A DNA stretch of 63,371 nt from Lachnospiraceae bacterium (lineage in GTDB: Bacteria > Bacillota > Clostridia > Lachnospirales > Lachnospiraceae), in the NCBI GenBank assembly GCA_022791755.1, contig JAAVZR010000026.1:1-63371 (forward strand). The letters run 5' to 3'. The notes below the pieces were generated by a model. It did no database searches and was not told where the DNA came from. It worked only from the letters and a program-made list of their open reading frames with translations. Made by a program: the position numbers and the translations under genes. This document shows positions 1 to 8,915 of the stretch, piece after piece. Positions within the stretch are counted from its first letter, which is position 1; each line of letters begins with the position of its first letter.

Positions 1-50
<50 letters not shown>

Positions 51-423
51 AGTTTGTCTTGGTCTAAGATAAACATCCAGCTTATCTTTTTCCGTTTTAC
101 CTTTTTCTAGGTTTTGTTCCAAAAATCTCTTTTAAAGAAATTTTCAGGGTTGGAATATACTGTTCTGTTATCAAGGTGCTTTTGTTGTTTTTGCAAGCAA
201 CTTTGACATCATATCACATCATTCGCGGCTTGTCAACAACTTTTTTATTTTTTTCTTTGTCTTCTCTGTTTTCTCTCAGAGGACTTTCAGTATACCACTT
301 ATCCACTTCTTCGTCAACCACTTTCTTCCAAAATATCCGATCTTCTGTCCTGTCTCTTTGAGACGGGTCTATCTGATATTATAATAGGTAAAAACAGCAT
401 CACACAAAGTGAAAAAGAGGAAC
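51..423 (-). other. rRNA leader and promoter region, no protein gene
   Basis: This stretch between the 16S gene and tRNA-Ser is AT-rich and holds the leader of the rRNA transcript plus its promoter. Short open frames are present, but none has a ribosome-binding site or a recognisable product, and I do not call them. The segment 120-180 just upstream of 16S would be the processed leader. Confidence 0.6.
208..236 (-). promoter_or_regulatory. rRNA operon promoter
   Basis: On the minus strand the sequence shows a perfect -35 hexamer TTGACA (231-236), a 17-bp spacer and a -10 hexamer TATGAT (208-213). The spacer starts with a GC-rich AGCCGCG. Position and strength fit a sigma-A rRNA promoter firing left into the 16S gene. 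Confidence 0.85.
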
Positions 424-510
424 GGAGAAAGAGGGATTTGAACCCTCGCGCCGGTTGCCCGACCTACACCCTTAGCAGGGGCGCCTCTTCGGCCTCTTGA
501 GTATTTCTCC
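424..510 (-). tRNA. tRNA-Ser (anticodon GCU)
   Basis: The reverse complement folds as an 87-nt class II tRNA: acceptor GGAGAAA pairs with the terminal TTTCTCC, and the anticodon loop CTGCTAA gives anticodon GCT. There is a long variable arm (about GTAGGTCGGGCAACCGGC) and a T loop GTTCAAATC. The long variable arm and anticodon identify serine. CCA is not encoded. It is transcribed toward the rRNA operon from its own promoter at 553-581. Confidence 0.95.
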
Positions 511-552
511 GAACTTTGTTTCCCATATGATACGTCGTCAGACGCATAGTTA

Positions 553-581
553 ATTATATCGAACAGGGAAGATATTGTCAA
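553..581 (-). promoter_or_regulatory. tRNA-Ser promoter
   Basis: The minus strand carries TTGACA (576-581), a 17-bp spacer and TATAAT (553-558), a perfect sigma-A consensus about 45 bp upstream of the tRNA 5' end. Confidence 0.88.
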
Positions 582-643
582 GAGGGTTTTTTAACTTTTT
601 TCTGATTCATATGCAAACCTCCGGACTGCTTATCGCAGGTGTT

Positions 644-691
644 TACCCTCAGTGGGCAAGATGGCGTGCGTCCCCTTGTCCACTGAGGGTA
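644..691. repeat. 12-bp inverted repeat after the aldo/keto reductase gene
   Basis: TACCCTCAGTGG (644-655) is repeated exactly in inverted form at 680-691, giving a 12-bp stem with a 24-nt loop. It lies a few bases past the stop codon of the leftward aldo/keto reductase gene, so it probably ends that transcript. The expected U-tract is missing, so it may instead protect the mRNA 3' end. Confidence 0.6.
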
Positions 692-698
692 TCATATT

Positions 699-1712
699 TT
701 ACTCAGATTTGGGTGATCCTGCTGCCCCCGTATTCTGCGCCATGACGCCCACCGGCCTGTGGGGAACATAAGGCTCCTCCAGATACGCCAGCTCGTCATC
801 CTCCAGAACCAGATCCACCGCCTTCACCGCTCCCTCCACATGGTGCAGCTTCGTGGCTCCCACCACGGGCGATGTGACCTTGGTCAGCAGCCATGACAGG
901 GAAACCTCTGTCATGCTTACGCCCTTTTTAGCGGCCAGTTCTGCCACCCGGGATATAATCTCGCTGTCCTGGCCGGCTGTAGCCTCATATTTACCTTTCG
1001 CATAGCTGTCCTCTCTCAGGCGTCTGGAGCTTTCGCCGGGCTGCTTTGACAGTCTTCCTCCTGCCAATGCGCTGTAGGGCGTCATGGCAATATTATCTTC
1101 TTCACACAGGCGGACCATCTCCCGCTCCTCTTCCCTGAATATCAGATTATAATGCCCCTGCACCGATACAAACTTTGCAAAGCCTTCCCTCTCAGCCAGG
1201 GCATTGGCCTTTGCCAGCTGATAAGCGAGGCAATTCGAGATACCAATAAAACGGACCTTTCCTGCCTTCACCACATGATTCAGTCCTTCCATGATCTCAT
1301 AGAGCGGCGTCCGGTAATCCCACATATGACAGATATACAAATCCACATGGTCCATCCCAAGATTCATAAGACTTCTGTCAATCATATTCCCGATATGCTG
1401 CTGCCCGGTGATCCCCTTCTCGATCTCCTCCTGTGTCCGCGGCAAAAACTTCGTCGCCACCACTATATTCTCTCTTTTCCCATAGTCTCTCAACGCCCTC
1501 CCCAGATACTGCTCGCTGGTACCGTTCTGATAGCCGATGGCCGTATCAAAAAAGTTAATCCCCAGCTTTAGCCCCTTCTTTATGATCTCACGGGAATGCT
1601 CTTCGTCCACAGTCCAGGAGTGCTGTCCCTTTTGTGCGTCGCCAAACCCCATACATCCCATACAGATGCGGGAGACATTCAATTCCGAATTACCCAATCT
1701 TGTATACTGCAT
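699..1712 (-). CDS. Aldo/keto reductase
   Basis: A 337-residue NAD(P)H-dependent oxidoreductase of the aldo/keto reductase superfamily, predicted to reduce carbonyl substrates in the cytoplasm. The family landmarks are in order: N-terminal RLGNSELNVSRICMGCMG, catalytic Asp in NFFDTA (~55), Tyr in AIGYQNG, Lys in VVATKF (~86), His in LYICHMWD, and the KVRFIGISN strand. Its length is normal for the YajO/Tas branch. The start follows a good GGAAGG site. It is the last gene of a leftward group with the MATE exporter and the LysR regulator. The substrate cannot be read from the sequence. Confidence 0.9.
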   Translation of the reverse strand: MQYTRLGNSELNVSRICMGCMGFGDAQKGQHSWTVDEEHSREIIKKGLKLGINFFDTAIGYQNGTSEQYLGRALRDYGKRENIVVATKFLPRTQEEIEKGITGQQHIGNMIDRSLMNLGMDHVDLYICHMWDYRTPLYEIMEGLNHVVKAGKVRFIGISNCLAYQLAKANALAEREGFAKFVSVQGHYNLIFREEEREMVRLCEEDNIAMTPYSALAGGRLSKQPGESSRRLREDSYAKGKYEATAGQDSEIISRVAELAAKKGVSMTEVSLSWLLTKVTSPVVGATKLHHVEGAVKAVDLVLEDDELAYLEEPYVPHRPVGVMAQNTGAAGSPKSE

Positions 1713-1745
1713 ATTCTTATTCTTAGCCTTCCTTTCCTGTTTCTC

Positions 1746-3071
1746 TTAAATCAACTGACGGTATTTCCATTTTCCGCTCTGAAAACGGATATAAAATACC
1801 GCCGCCCGAACACACCAGTCCAGGCTCATTGCCAGGGCAATCCCCATGACCCCCATGCCGAACGTAACGGCAAGCAGAACGGACGCTGCCAGCCGCATGC
1901 CTATGGTGGTGATGATCGACCAGATAACCGTAAAACTCACATCGCCTGCTGCCCGAAGCCCCTTTCCCAGAGGATCCGCAAAGGGAAATGCGACGCAGTT
2001 AAAGACATTGTGGATCAGAACCAGCCACACGGTCAGGCTCCTTGTCTCCGGCGCCACATCAAAGAAAAGCATGATGACAGGCGTCAGTGCAAAAACCGCC
2101 GTATTCCACATAACGGAGAACAGGAGCGTGGTTTTTAAGAGTCTGCGAAAATAATACTGCGCCTGCCCGGTATCTCCCGCTCCCATACACTGTCCGATCA
2201 CGGTGATAAATACCGGTCCCATGGTCACGCAGACCAAAGCGGCAAGAGACCATATGCTCTGTGCGATTCCATTGGCCGCAATCTGACAGGTGCCGAATAA
2301 GGCAACGATGCCGCTGAGCGCCACCTTGACAAACTGGAAAATCCCCTGCTCTAACCCATTGGGAACCGCGATCCTCAGAATCTGCTTCAGAAGTCCGGCA
2401 TTCCATTCCCATATCCGCTGCTTCGTATAATATACGCCGTTGGCCTTCTCAAAGCAGAGAGCGGTCACCGCCACGGCGGAAAAGGTCCTGGCCATCAAAG
2501 AAGGCCATGCCACCCCCGCAACGCCCGCCCGCAGAACAAATACCCCGATCACATTCCCTGCTATATTGATCACATTGGAAATGACGGCGATGTACATGGT
2601 GACGCTGGTCTTTCCGATACTGCGGTACAGCGCCGCTCCCGCATTATAGACGGCAAGGGCCGGATAGGAATAGGCCGAAATCCGCAGGTAGATCACGCAG
2701 GCCTCCATGACATCCTCTTCCACCCTCCCGAATATCACCTCCAGTACCAGTCGTCCAAACAGTAAAAGCAGGAGAACCACAGCCCCGGAAAAAACCGCGG
2801 AAACCGTCAGCAGCTGGCTCGCCGCCTCTCCTGCCTCCGGCATCCTTCTGCTCCCTATATATTGGCTGACGATTACGGCGCCGCCGGAGGCCAGGGCAGT
2901 AAACATGAAAATAAATATGGTGTTAAAGGAATTTACCAGAGATACGCCGGATACGGCTGCTTCGCTGACAAAGCTGATTACGAAGGTATCCGCCAACCCT
3001 ACGAGGATCGTGAGGAGCTGCTCCAAAAACAGCGGTATAATCAGATTTTTTAAATCCTTATTGCTGAACAT
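1746..3071 (-). CDS. MATE family efflux transporter
   Basis: An inner-membrane exporter of the multidrug and toxin extrusion family (cation-coupled, NorM/DinF-like), about 441 residues with roughly twelve hydrophobic helices. Recognisable pieces are IPLFLEQLLTILVGLADTF near the N-terminus, the internal-repeat motif around VPNGLEQGIFQFVKVALSG, and a basic C-terminal tail. I chose the ATG at 3071 rather than an upstream in-frame GTG at 3080 because GGGAGG then sits 8 nt upstream. It lies 33 bp before the aldo/keto reductase gene and is probably co-transcribed with it. Substrate unknown. Confidence 0.9.
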   Translation of the reverse strand: MFSNKDLKNLIIPLFLEQLLTILVGLADTFVISFVSEAAVSGVSLVNSFNTIFIFMFTALASGGAVIVSQYIGSRRMPEAGEAASQLLTVSAVFSGAVVLLLLLFGRLVLEVIFGRVEEDVMEACVIYLRISAYSYPALAVYNAGAALYRSIGKTSVTMYIAVISNVINIAGNVIGVFVLRAGVAGVAWPSLMARTFSAVAVTALCFEKANGVYYTKQRIWEWNAGLLKQILRIAVPNGLEQGIFQFVKVALSGIVALFGTCQIAANGIAQSIWSLAALVCVTMGPVFITVIGQCMGAGDTGQAQYYFRRLLKTTLLFSVMWNTAVFALTPVIMLFFDVAPETRSLTVWLVLIHNVFNCVAFPFADPLGKGLRAAGDVSFTVIWSIITTIGMRLAASVLLAVTFGMGVMGIALAMSLDWCVRAAVFYIRFQSGKWKYRQLI

Positions 3072-3228
3072 CCTCCTCACCTCCCGGCCGCAGGTTCTGC
3101 TGCCATGTGATCTCTTTTGGATGTTCGTATTATAGACCGCCTTTGATTAAATGTCTAATACCTATATTGTATTTTGAGAAATGCCTGTTCTGTATCGCAG
3201 TCTGCCATCCCGTTAACCCCTCTGCCCC

Positions 3229-4158
3229 CTATTCCTCTTTATCATCCCTTTCCCTGTCCTGCTCATAGTCCGTTTTCTCCGAAACCGCCTGCACCTCTTC
3301 CCTCATATGCGAAATGAACCGCTGCATGGCGGCTGAGAGCGCCTGATTTTTTTTATAGACCAGAACGCACCCGCTCACGATCGCCGGTTCCAGCGGACGC
3401 AGGCATAAGCTGTCATTCCCGCGGGGAAAATCCATCACCATGGCCATACCGATCCCGCTCTCCACCATGACTTCCTGATTGTAATGGGAGAGATTACAGG
3501 TGGACGCGATCCGAAGCTTCTCCGCTTCTTCCCCAAACCAGTTCTCCAGCAGATTGCGAACGGACTGCCGGCTGGACAAAATCAGGGGCCGGCCGGCCAG
3601 ATCTGCCGGCGTGATCCTTTCTCTTTCTGCCAGATCAGAGTCTCTGCGCATCAGGACCTGCCATCTCTCTCTCAGAGGCATCCGGATATAGTGATAGCGG
3701 CTGATTTCCACAGGCTCCAGCAAAAGGCCCATATCCAGAACGCCGTTTTCCAGCCTCTCCTTCACGTCGTCTGCGATGGCGGTATAGATATGAAAGCTCA
3801 CATCCGGGTATTTCCGGGAAAAAGAGGCGATCCCCCTTGAAAGAGGCTTCATATTCTGCGTCTCCCCGCAGCCTATGGAGATTTCTCCCGACACGCTCTC
3901 CTCCTCATGCCGCAGCTCCTTCTCGGTCTTATGGGCCAGATTCACGATTTCCTGCGCACGCCGCTGAAGCAGCATCCCTTCTTTTGTCAGCAGTATGCTG
4001 TGCCTGCCTCTGTGAAACAGCCTGACTCCCAGCTCCTCCTCCATCTGCATCAGCTGACGGGACAGGGTCGGCTGTGTGATGTGAAGAAGCGCGGCAGCCT
4101 TTGTGATGTTTTCCTCTCTCGCCACAGTCAGAAAATATTCCAGTACCCGCAGTTCCAT
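3229..4158 (-). CDS. LysR family transcriptional regulator
   Basis: A 309-residue LysR-type regulator. The N-terminal winged helix-turn-helix is clear (VLEYFLTVAREENITKAAAL, then HITQPTLSRQLMQMEEELG), followed by a periplasmic-binding-protein-like effector domain from about residue 90 (EISIGCGETQNMKPLSRGIA). The C-terminal tail from ~285 is unusually charged (D/E/R-rich). The start has an AAGGAGG site. It lies between the dehydrogenase and MATE genes in the same direction; local control of these genes is likely but inferred. Confidence 0.9.
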   Translation of the reverse strand: MELRVLEYFLTVAREENITKAAALLHITQPTLSRQLMQMEEELGVRLFHRGRHSILLTKEGMLLQRRAQEIVNLAHKTEKELRHEEESVSGEISIGCGETQNMKPLSRGIASFSRKYPDVSFHIYTAIADDVKERLENGVLDMGLLLEPVEISRYHYIRMPLRERWQVLMRRDSDLAERERITPADLAGRPLILSSRQSVRNLLENWFGEEAEKLRIASTCNLSHYNQEVMVESGIGMAMVMDFPRGNDSLCLRPLEPAIVSGCVLVYKKNQALSAAMQRFISHMREEVQAVSEKTDYEQDRERDDKEE

Positions 4159-4238
4159 AGGGGGATTCCTCCTTACCTTACCCGATCTGTCTTTATCATA
4201 ACAGATCCTCCCTGTGGAGACAATGGAAAAACGCAGCT

Positions 4239-5276
4239 CTATCTGTCATTCTGAAACCGGACTGTCACATTCAGCGCCTTCTGCGGATCCGCCGCGGTCT
4301 CGATGGCCTCTGTAATGTCATCCAGGCCGAATTCATGTGTAATAATGGATTCTATGTCCCATCGGCCGCTCTTCATGATCTCCATCACATCCCTCACATC
4401 CTCCGGCATATATCCTCCGGAACCGGCGATACTCTTCTGTGCGTAGGTCAGATGCAGCAGATCGATCTCCCGCCGGACATTATTGACCGCCACGATGACA
4501 AACCGGCTCCCGATCTTACCGGATTCCATGAACAGGTTCAGCACAGACTCGGCTCCGGCCGCATCTATGAAAAGATCCACGTCCGGCACGGGCCCGTTCA
4601 AAGATTCTGCCCGGCCAAAATACGCTTCCGCTTTTGCGGTGAAATCCTCCCTGGCCGTATTGCATACCTGAAAACCCATCTTCCCGGCAATATCCAGACG
4701 AAAATCTGACAGATCACAGATCATAACCGATTCCACACCGAAATACTTAAGTGCGATAGCCGCCGCAATTCCGATGGTTCCGCATCCAAATACCACCGCC
4801 TTCTCCCCCGGCCTGGGTCTTCCCTGCCTCGCCGCACGGCATCCCACCGTAAAAGGCTCGATCAGACAGCCTGCCCTGTCGGAAATCCGCTCATCCACCT
4901 CATACAGCGAATGCCCCTTTCTGGCATTGGGGATATGGATGTACTCGGAAAATCCTCCCAGCGTCCCGGCCCTTTTCGTATCTCCTTTGGCATAGTAGGG
5001 ATAGGGGTACACACGCTGACCCGGCTTAAAATCCTTCACCTTCCGTCCTGCCGCCGCCACCACCGATATGGTCTCATGGCCAAACTCACCGCCCACGTCC
5101 ACTTTATGTCCCGTATGGGGTCCATGGGTATATACCGCCACGTCGGTCCCGCAGATGCTGGAATAAATATTCTTGATCAGAACGTCTCTGTCTCCCAGCT
5201 CAGGGATCTCCATCTCCTTTATCCGTACGTCCTTCCTCCCCATATAGACAGCCGCTTTCATTTTTGATTGTTCCAT
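4239..5276 (-). CDS. Zinc-type alcohol/polyol dehydrogenase (MDR family)
   Basis: A medium-chain dehydrogenase/reductase of about 345 residues related to threonine, sorbitol and idonate dehydrogenases. The catalytic zinc ligands are visible as Cys in SSICGTDV and the GHE motif (GGEFGHETI). The nucleotide fold is VFGCGTIGIAAAIALK (~165-180). The four-cysteine structural zinc lobe of the classic family is absent, replaced by a segment around YPYPYYAKGDTKRAG. The start at 5276 (MEQSKMKAAVYMG) has an AAAGGAG site; an upstream in-frame ATG lacks one. The divergent TetR gene suggests local regulation. Confidence 0.85.
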   Translation of the reverse strand: MEQSKMKAAVYMGRKDVRIKEMEIPELGDRDVLIKNIYSSICGTDVAVYTHGPHTGHKVDVGGEFGHETISVVAAAGRKVKDFKPGQRVYPYPYYAKGDTKRAGTLGGFSEYIHIPNARKGHSLYEVDERISDRAGCLIEPFTVGCRAARQGRPRPGEKAVVFGCGTIGIAAAIALKYFGVESVMICDLSDFRLDIAGKMGFQVCNTAREDFTAKAEAYFGRAESLNGPVPDVDLFIDAAGAESVLNLFMESGKIGSRFVIVAVNNVRREIDLLHLTYAQKSIAGSGGYMPEDVRDVMEIMKSGRWDIESIITHEFGLDDITEAIETAADPQKALNVTVRFQNDR

Positions 5277-5345
5277 CTTCTTCTCCTTTCCTTCATGTCG
5301 GTCTGCGATCGGATTATCCGCCGGTCTGCGACCTGTTTTTCTCTC

Positions 5346-5416
5346 TTGCAATCTCTATTATCCTGCAATATAATAGTAAAATCAATCATCATTATTCCGA
5401 TTTGTGTTGGAATAAT
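5346..5416 (+). promoter_or_regulatory. TetR-gene promoter with a palindromic operator
   Basis: On the plus strand TTGCAA (5346-5351), a 17-bp spacer and TATAAT (5369-5374) form a good promoter for the TetR gene. Just downstream, ATTATTCC (5391-5398) and GGAATAAT (5409-5416) form a perfect 8-bp inverted repeat over the likely transcription start and before the RBS. This is the expected place for autorepression, and it also faces the divergent dehydrogenase gene. Confidence 0.7.
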
Positions 5417-5430
5417 AGAAAGAAGCCGTC

Positions 5431-5988
5431 ATGAACGTAAAGAACAACCAGCGCTACCACGATACGGAAATCCGCATGGAGGCCGCCATGCTCAAGCTCA
5501 TGAAACACACCGAGCCGGAAAAAATCACGGTCAGGAAAATCTGTGAACAGGCTCAGGTCAACCGCTCCACCTTTTACGCCCATTTTATTGATATTTTTGA
5601 TATGCTGGATAAGATGGAGGCGGAGCTGGGAAAAGAGCTGATGGAACGCTATACGCCGGGAAATCAGGCATTTTCAGAGGAATCCTTCCTTCCCTTTCTC
5701 CTCCACATCAGAAAGCATTGCTATTTCTATAAGGTTGCTCTGAACAACAGAAGAAGCTTCCCCATCCAAAACGGATATGAGAAGCTTCTGTCTGTGATCC
5801 GGCCTTTCTGTCACCGTGCAGGTATCACGGATGAAGAAGAAATCATCTGCTGCCTGACCGGTTTCCAGGCCGGATTTACCATGATTCTGAAACGATGGGT
5901 GGACAATGACTGCCTCATGGATGAAAACCGTCTGGCTGCCATCCTGTTACAATCTCTTCCCTCTGTCCTTACACAGGACCCGGCGTGA
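5431..5988 (+). CDS. TetR/AcrR family transcriptional regulator
   Basis: A 185-residue TetR-type regulator. The helix-turn-helix is ITVRKICEQAQVNRSTFYAHF at about residues 31-51, and the ligand domain ends with GFTMILKRWVDNDCLMD, as in the subgroup with a DhaS-like C-terminal domain. It is divergent from the zinc-type dehydrogenase gene with a promoter-operator between them. The most likely targets are itself and that dehydrogenase; the inducer is unknown. Confidence 0.88.
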   Translation: MNVKNNQRYHDTEIRMEAAMLKLMKHTEPEKITVRKICEQAQVNRSTFYAHFIDIFDMLDKMEAELGKELMERYTPGNQAFSEESFLPFLLHIRKHCYFYKVALNNRRSFPIQNGYEKLLSVIRPFCHRAGITDEEEIICCLTGFQAGFTMILKRWVDNDCLMDENRLAAILLQSLPSVLTQDPA

Positions 5989-6026
5989 GCCCCGGCCTCT
6001 GAAAAACCGGCCCGGCCGCTTTCCGC

Positions 6027-6737
6027 CTATTCGGCATACCTGGGCTTCAGCCCTCTGGCTTCGGCCGCCTCCCGCAGCATCTTCCAGGCCGCCAGATGGT
6101 CGATATCGGTCTCGGCACAGACCTCGTCGCATTTGCCGCACTGGATGCAGTGATAGAGCCCGTTGGATACCGCCTCCATCACCCGGTCTCCCTTGTCCAG
6201 CGGATCCAGATGGCGGTAGGCGACGGCCAGCATACCGGCCGGTCCCACGAAATCATCCAGGTGCATGGCCATGACAGGACAGGCCGCGTTGCACACGCCG
6301 CAGCGGCAGCAATATTCCATCCCGTACAGAGACCACATCTGATCGCTGCCGTACTCCTCCGGGTCAAATTTAATGGTTTCCGCATCAAAGGACTCGATCC
6401 GGACTCTGTTATAGATCTGAGACAGCCTCTCGTCCAGCGCATGCTTGTCCACGATCAGATCCCGGATCACCGGATACCCCTTGAGCGGTTCGATAGTGTA
6501 ATCCTTATCCTCCAGGAAATGAGTGCAGATCAACGTAGGCTCTCCGTTCAGCGTCATGGCGCAACGGCCGCAGGCCCGGGCCCGGCAGCTGTGGTCATAA
6601 TTCACGTGGGCCACATTTTCATCGAAATACATCAGCGCATGCAGCCCTGTCATATGTTCCTCGTAGGGAACCTCGCCGCTCACATAGTAGGGTTCCTTAT
6701 CAACGGCAGGATCAAATTTATATACGGTAAGTTTCAT
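6027..6737 (-). CDS. Fumarate reductase/succinate dehydrogenase-type iron-sulfur subunit
   Basis: A 236-residue electron-transfer subunit of the SdhB/FrdB family. The N-terminal plant-ferredoxin domain has the [2Fe-2S] ligands in CRARACGRC and LIC (~50-75). The C-terminal half has two cluster motifs, CRCGVCNAACP (~140-150) and CIQCGKCDEVC (~197-207). No signal peptide or membrane helix is seen. It lies 59 bp downstream of the Tat-exported flavoprotein gene, so it may be carried across the membrane with that partner or dock on its cytoplasmic form; I infer a two-subunit complex. No cytochrome b anchor gene is adjacent. Confidence 0.9.
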   Translation of the reverse strand: MKLTVYKFDPAVDKEPYYVSGEVPYEEHMTGLHALMYFDENVAHVNYDHSCRARACGRCAMTLNGEPTLICTHFLEDKDYTIEPLKGYPVIRDLIVDKHALDERLSQIYNRVRIESFDAETIKFDPEEYGSDQMWSLYGMEYCCRCGVCNAACPVMAMHLDDFVGPAGMLAVAYRHLDPLDKGDRVMEAVSNGLYHCIQCGKCDEVCAETDIDHLAAWKMLREAAEARGLKPRYAE

Positions 6738-6796
6738 GTGTCATTTACTCCTCTCTCATCTGGGACATCTCTTATGGGAAATTCATCCGGGCTTCT

Positions 6797-8698
6797 TCAG
6801 CCGCCGATCTCCGGATAAGGAATCTTTTCAAATACCATCTCATCTCCCTCCAGATGGCACGCCAGCATACAGTTCCAGTTCACATCATCCTTCTGCGGAA
6901 ATTCCGGGCGGAAATAGCAGCCTCTGGTCTCTTCCCGCAGCAGGGAAGCGCGGATGCTCATCTCGGCGCTGTCCAGCATATTGATATTTTCGATGGCGGA
7001 TTTCCACTCCACATTGAAGGTGGTGGAGTCGTCCGCCAGTACCTGGCGGGGCATATCCTCCCGGCGGATCCTCTCCAGCTCGGCGATGGCTTCCTCCATC
7101 ATCTCTGTAGTGCGGTAGATCGTAAAGCCCCGATATCCCGCCGCCTGAATCTTACGGCGGATCTCATGAGGACGCAGACCGTTTTCCACCTTGCGGGTGC
7201 GGATTTCGCTGAGGCGGCGGCATTCCTCCTCCACCGGCGTCCAGTCGATCTCTTCTTCACCCACCGCCGGAGCTGCGTTCAGATAGTTCACGGCACATTT
7301 GCCGGTATAATGTCCGTACAGTCGGTTATGACACATATGAGGGCCGCCATTTTCACCGCAGGCTCCGGCTCCCCGCACGTCAAAGAGCCCTTTCAGCTCT
7401 GTCATCATGTTCTTATCAATTATGGGAGCGCCGCCATGCTCGTACATCTCCGCCGCCACCTCGAAGTAATTTCCGATGGGGTCAAAGCCGTGCTCCTGGA
7501 AGAAACGGACATTGCGCATGATCGGATACCGCACGGTCTCATAGGATTCCTGCGTATAGGTACAGTAGACGCCGTCGTTGGCCGTCCCCTTCTTATCCTT
7601 GAAGACCAGCTCCCCGATCCTCTGGCACATTCCCAGGTTTCCGTTGACTACTTCATCGTCCGCAAAGATTCTCTCATGATTTGCGTCGAACAAAACCTCC
7701 AGCTCCCCGGCGTCCGCGCCGATTCCGCAGCCAAAGGTGTGCGCCACATCCTTGAAAATAATGCTGTTAAAATCGTACTGGGCAAACTCAGACTCCCCGA
7801 TCTTCAGGCCATGGCGAAATGCGGCCATGGGCACGTCGCCGGTATTATCCGTGGAATTGATTCCCCGGTATCCGATGTTCAGCCAGCCGTGAATCTGTGT
7901 ACAGCCGGAGGAAGCCATGATCGTGGCATCGGCGCGGATCACCCGCATTCTGCCGGTGGGCAGATAGATACCGATCGCCCCCAGACAGCGGTCGCCGTTC
8001 ACCAAAAGATCCGTTATCATGGTCTGATCCATCACATTGATGCGTCCTGTTCCCAACAGGGCATCCATCTCCCTGCGGAAAAAAGCCGACACCGTGGTCT
8101 TCGGCAGCTGCGGGCTGATGGGAGCCACCTCTCCGTTGGCATCCCGGAAGGGAAGCGTCTGGCCATGATTAATACTTTCCACATAAGGGTTAAACTCTGC
8201 CCCTCCCAGATAATCAAAGGCTGCCTGGGCTGTCTCCCCGTTGATTAACTGCCAGTCCGGCGTGCGCATTCCGGCGTAATCATGCCAGATCATCAGCGCA
8301 TCCCAGGACATGGCTGAGGCTCCGCTGTGGCGGAAGGGGCCTTTATCCACCATCAGGATCGTCTTTCCCTCCTCCATGGCCCTCTGTGTGGCCCATACGC
8401 CCGCGTTGCCTGTACCGATGACCAGCAGTTCCGTGTGATATACCTCGTAGGGGGTACTCTCCAAAACCGGCGCTGTCTGACCGCTCTCCATCTGGGGAGC
8501 CGTCTCTGCGGCAGTGGTCTCCGCCGCGGTAGTTTCTGCTTTTGTCGTTTCTTCATTAACGGAAGCCGACGTCGTGGCCGGATCTGTGGCAGCGCCGGCC
8601 GGACTGCATGCTCCCAGAATTCCGGTAGCCGCTACGCCCAGAGCGCTGGCCATCGTGCCGCGCAAAAAGTCTCTGCGCGAAATCCCTTCTCTCTTCAT
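6797..8698 (-). CDS. Tat-exported FAD-dependent reductase (fumarate reductase/AprA-like flavoprotein)
   Basis: A 633-residue flavoprotein. It begins with a twin-arginine signal (SRRDFLRG, residues 7-14), then a hydrophobic stretch and a lipobox ILGAC, so it is probably exported folded and anchored as a lipoprotein. A Thr/Ala/Glu-rich linker (~36-75) leads to an FAD-binding Rossmann motif VIGTGNAGVWATQRA (~93) and a C-terminal part with ETRGCYFRPEFPQKDDVNW, typical of the FrdA/AprA/SdhA family. With the downstream Fe-S subunit it likely reduces an external acceptor during anaerobic respiration. The acceptor cannot be told from sequence. The start has an AGGAGGTG site. Confidence 0.87.
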   Translation of the reverse strand: MKREGISRRDFLRGTMASALGVAATGILGACSPAGAATDPATTSASVNEETTKAETTAAETTAAETAPQMESGQTAPVLESTPYEVYHTELLVIGTGNAGVWATQRAMEEGKTILMVDKGPFRHSGASAMSWDALMIWHDYAGMRTPDWQLINGETAQAAFDYLGGAEFNPYVESINHGQTLPFRDANGEVAPISPQLPKTTVSAFFRREMDALLGTGRINVMDQTMITDLLVNGDRCLGAIGIYLPTGRMRVIRADATIMASSGCTQIHGWLNIGYRGINSTDNTGDVPMAAFRHGLKIGESEFAQYDFNSIIFKDVAHTFGCGIGADAGELEVLFDANHERIFADDEVVNGNLGMCQRIGELVFKDKKGTANDGVYCTYTQESYETVRYPIMRNVRFFQEHGFDPIGNYFEVAAEMYEHGGAPIIDKNMMTELKGLFDVRGAGACGENGGPHMCHNRLYGHYTGKCAVNYLNAAPAVGEEEIDWTPVEEECRRLSEIRTRKVENGLRPHEIRRKIQAAGYRGFTIYRTTEMMEEAIAELERIRREDMPRQVLADDSTTFNVEWKSAIENINMLDSAEMSIRASLLREETRGCYFRPEFPQKDDVNWNCMLACHLEGDEMVFEKIPYPEIGG

Positions 8699-8915
8699 GT
8701 ATTACACCTCCTGTAGGTTTGCACAGGCCCCATTGCCTGTCTGTTATCATTGTAACAGAAGTTTACAGAAAAAAGAAGTAAGAGATGGACACGGAGGCGT
8801 TAACCGGCTGTTTCAAAAATAAAAAATATCATTTAATAGCAAAAAATCCCACGCAATAACCCCCTTGAAACCCTCTACCTTTTGTAGTACAATTAACAAA
8901 AGGAGATGGCACATC

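Noticed and set aside
6854..8248. 464-codon plus-strand open frame opposite the flavoprotein reductase
   Set aside because: Antisense shadow of a GC-rich gene; the minus-strand product has clear FAD and Tat motifs, the plus-strand product has none.
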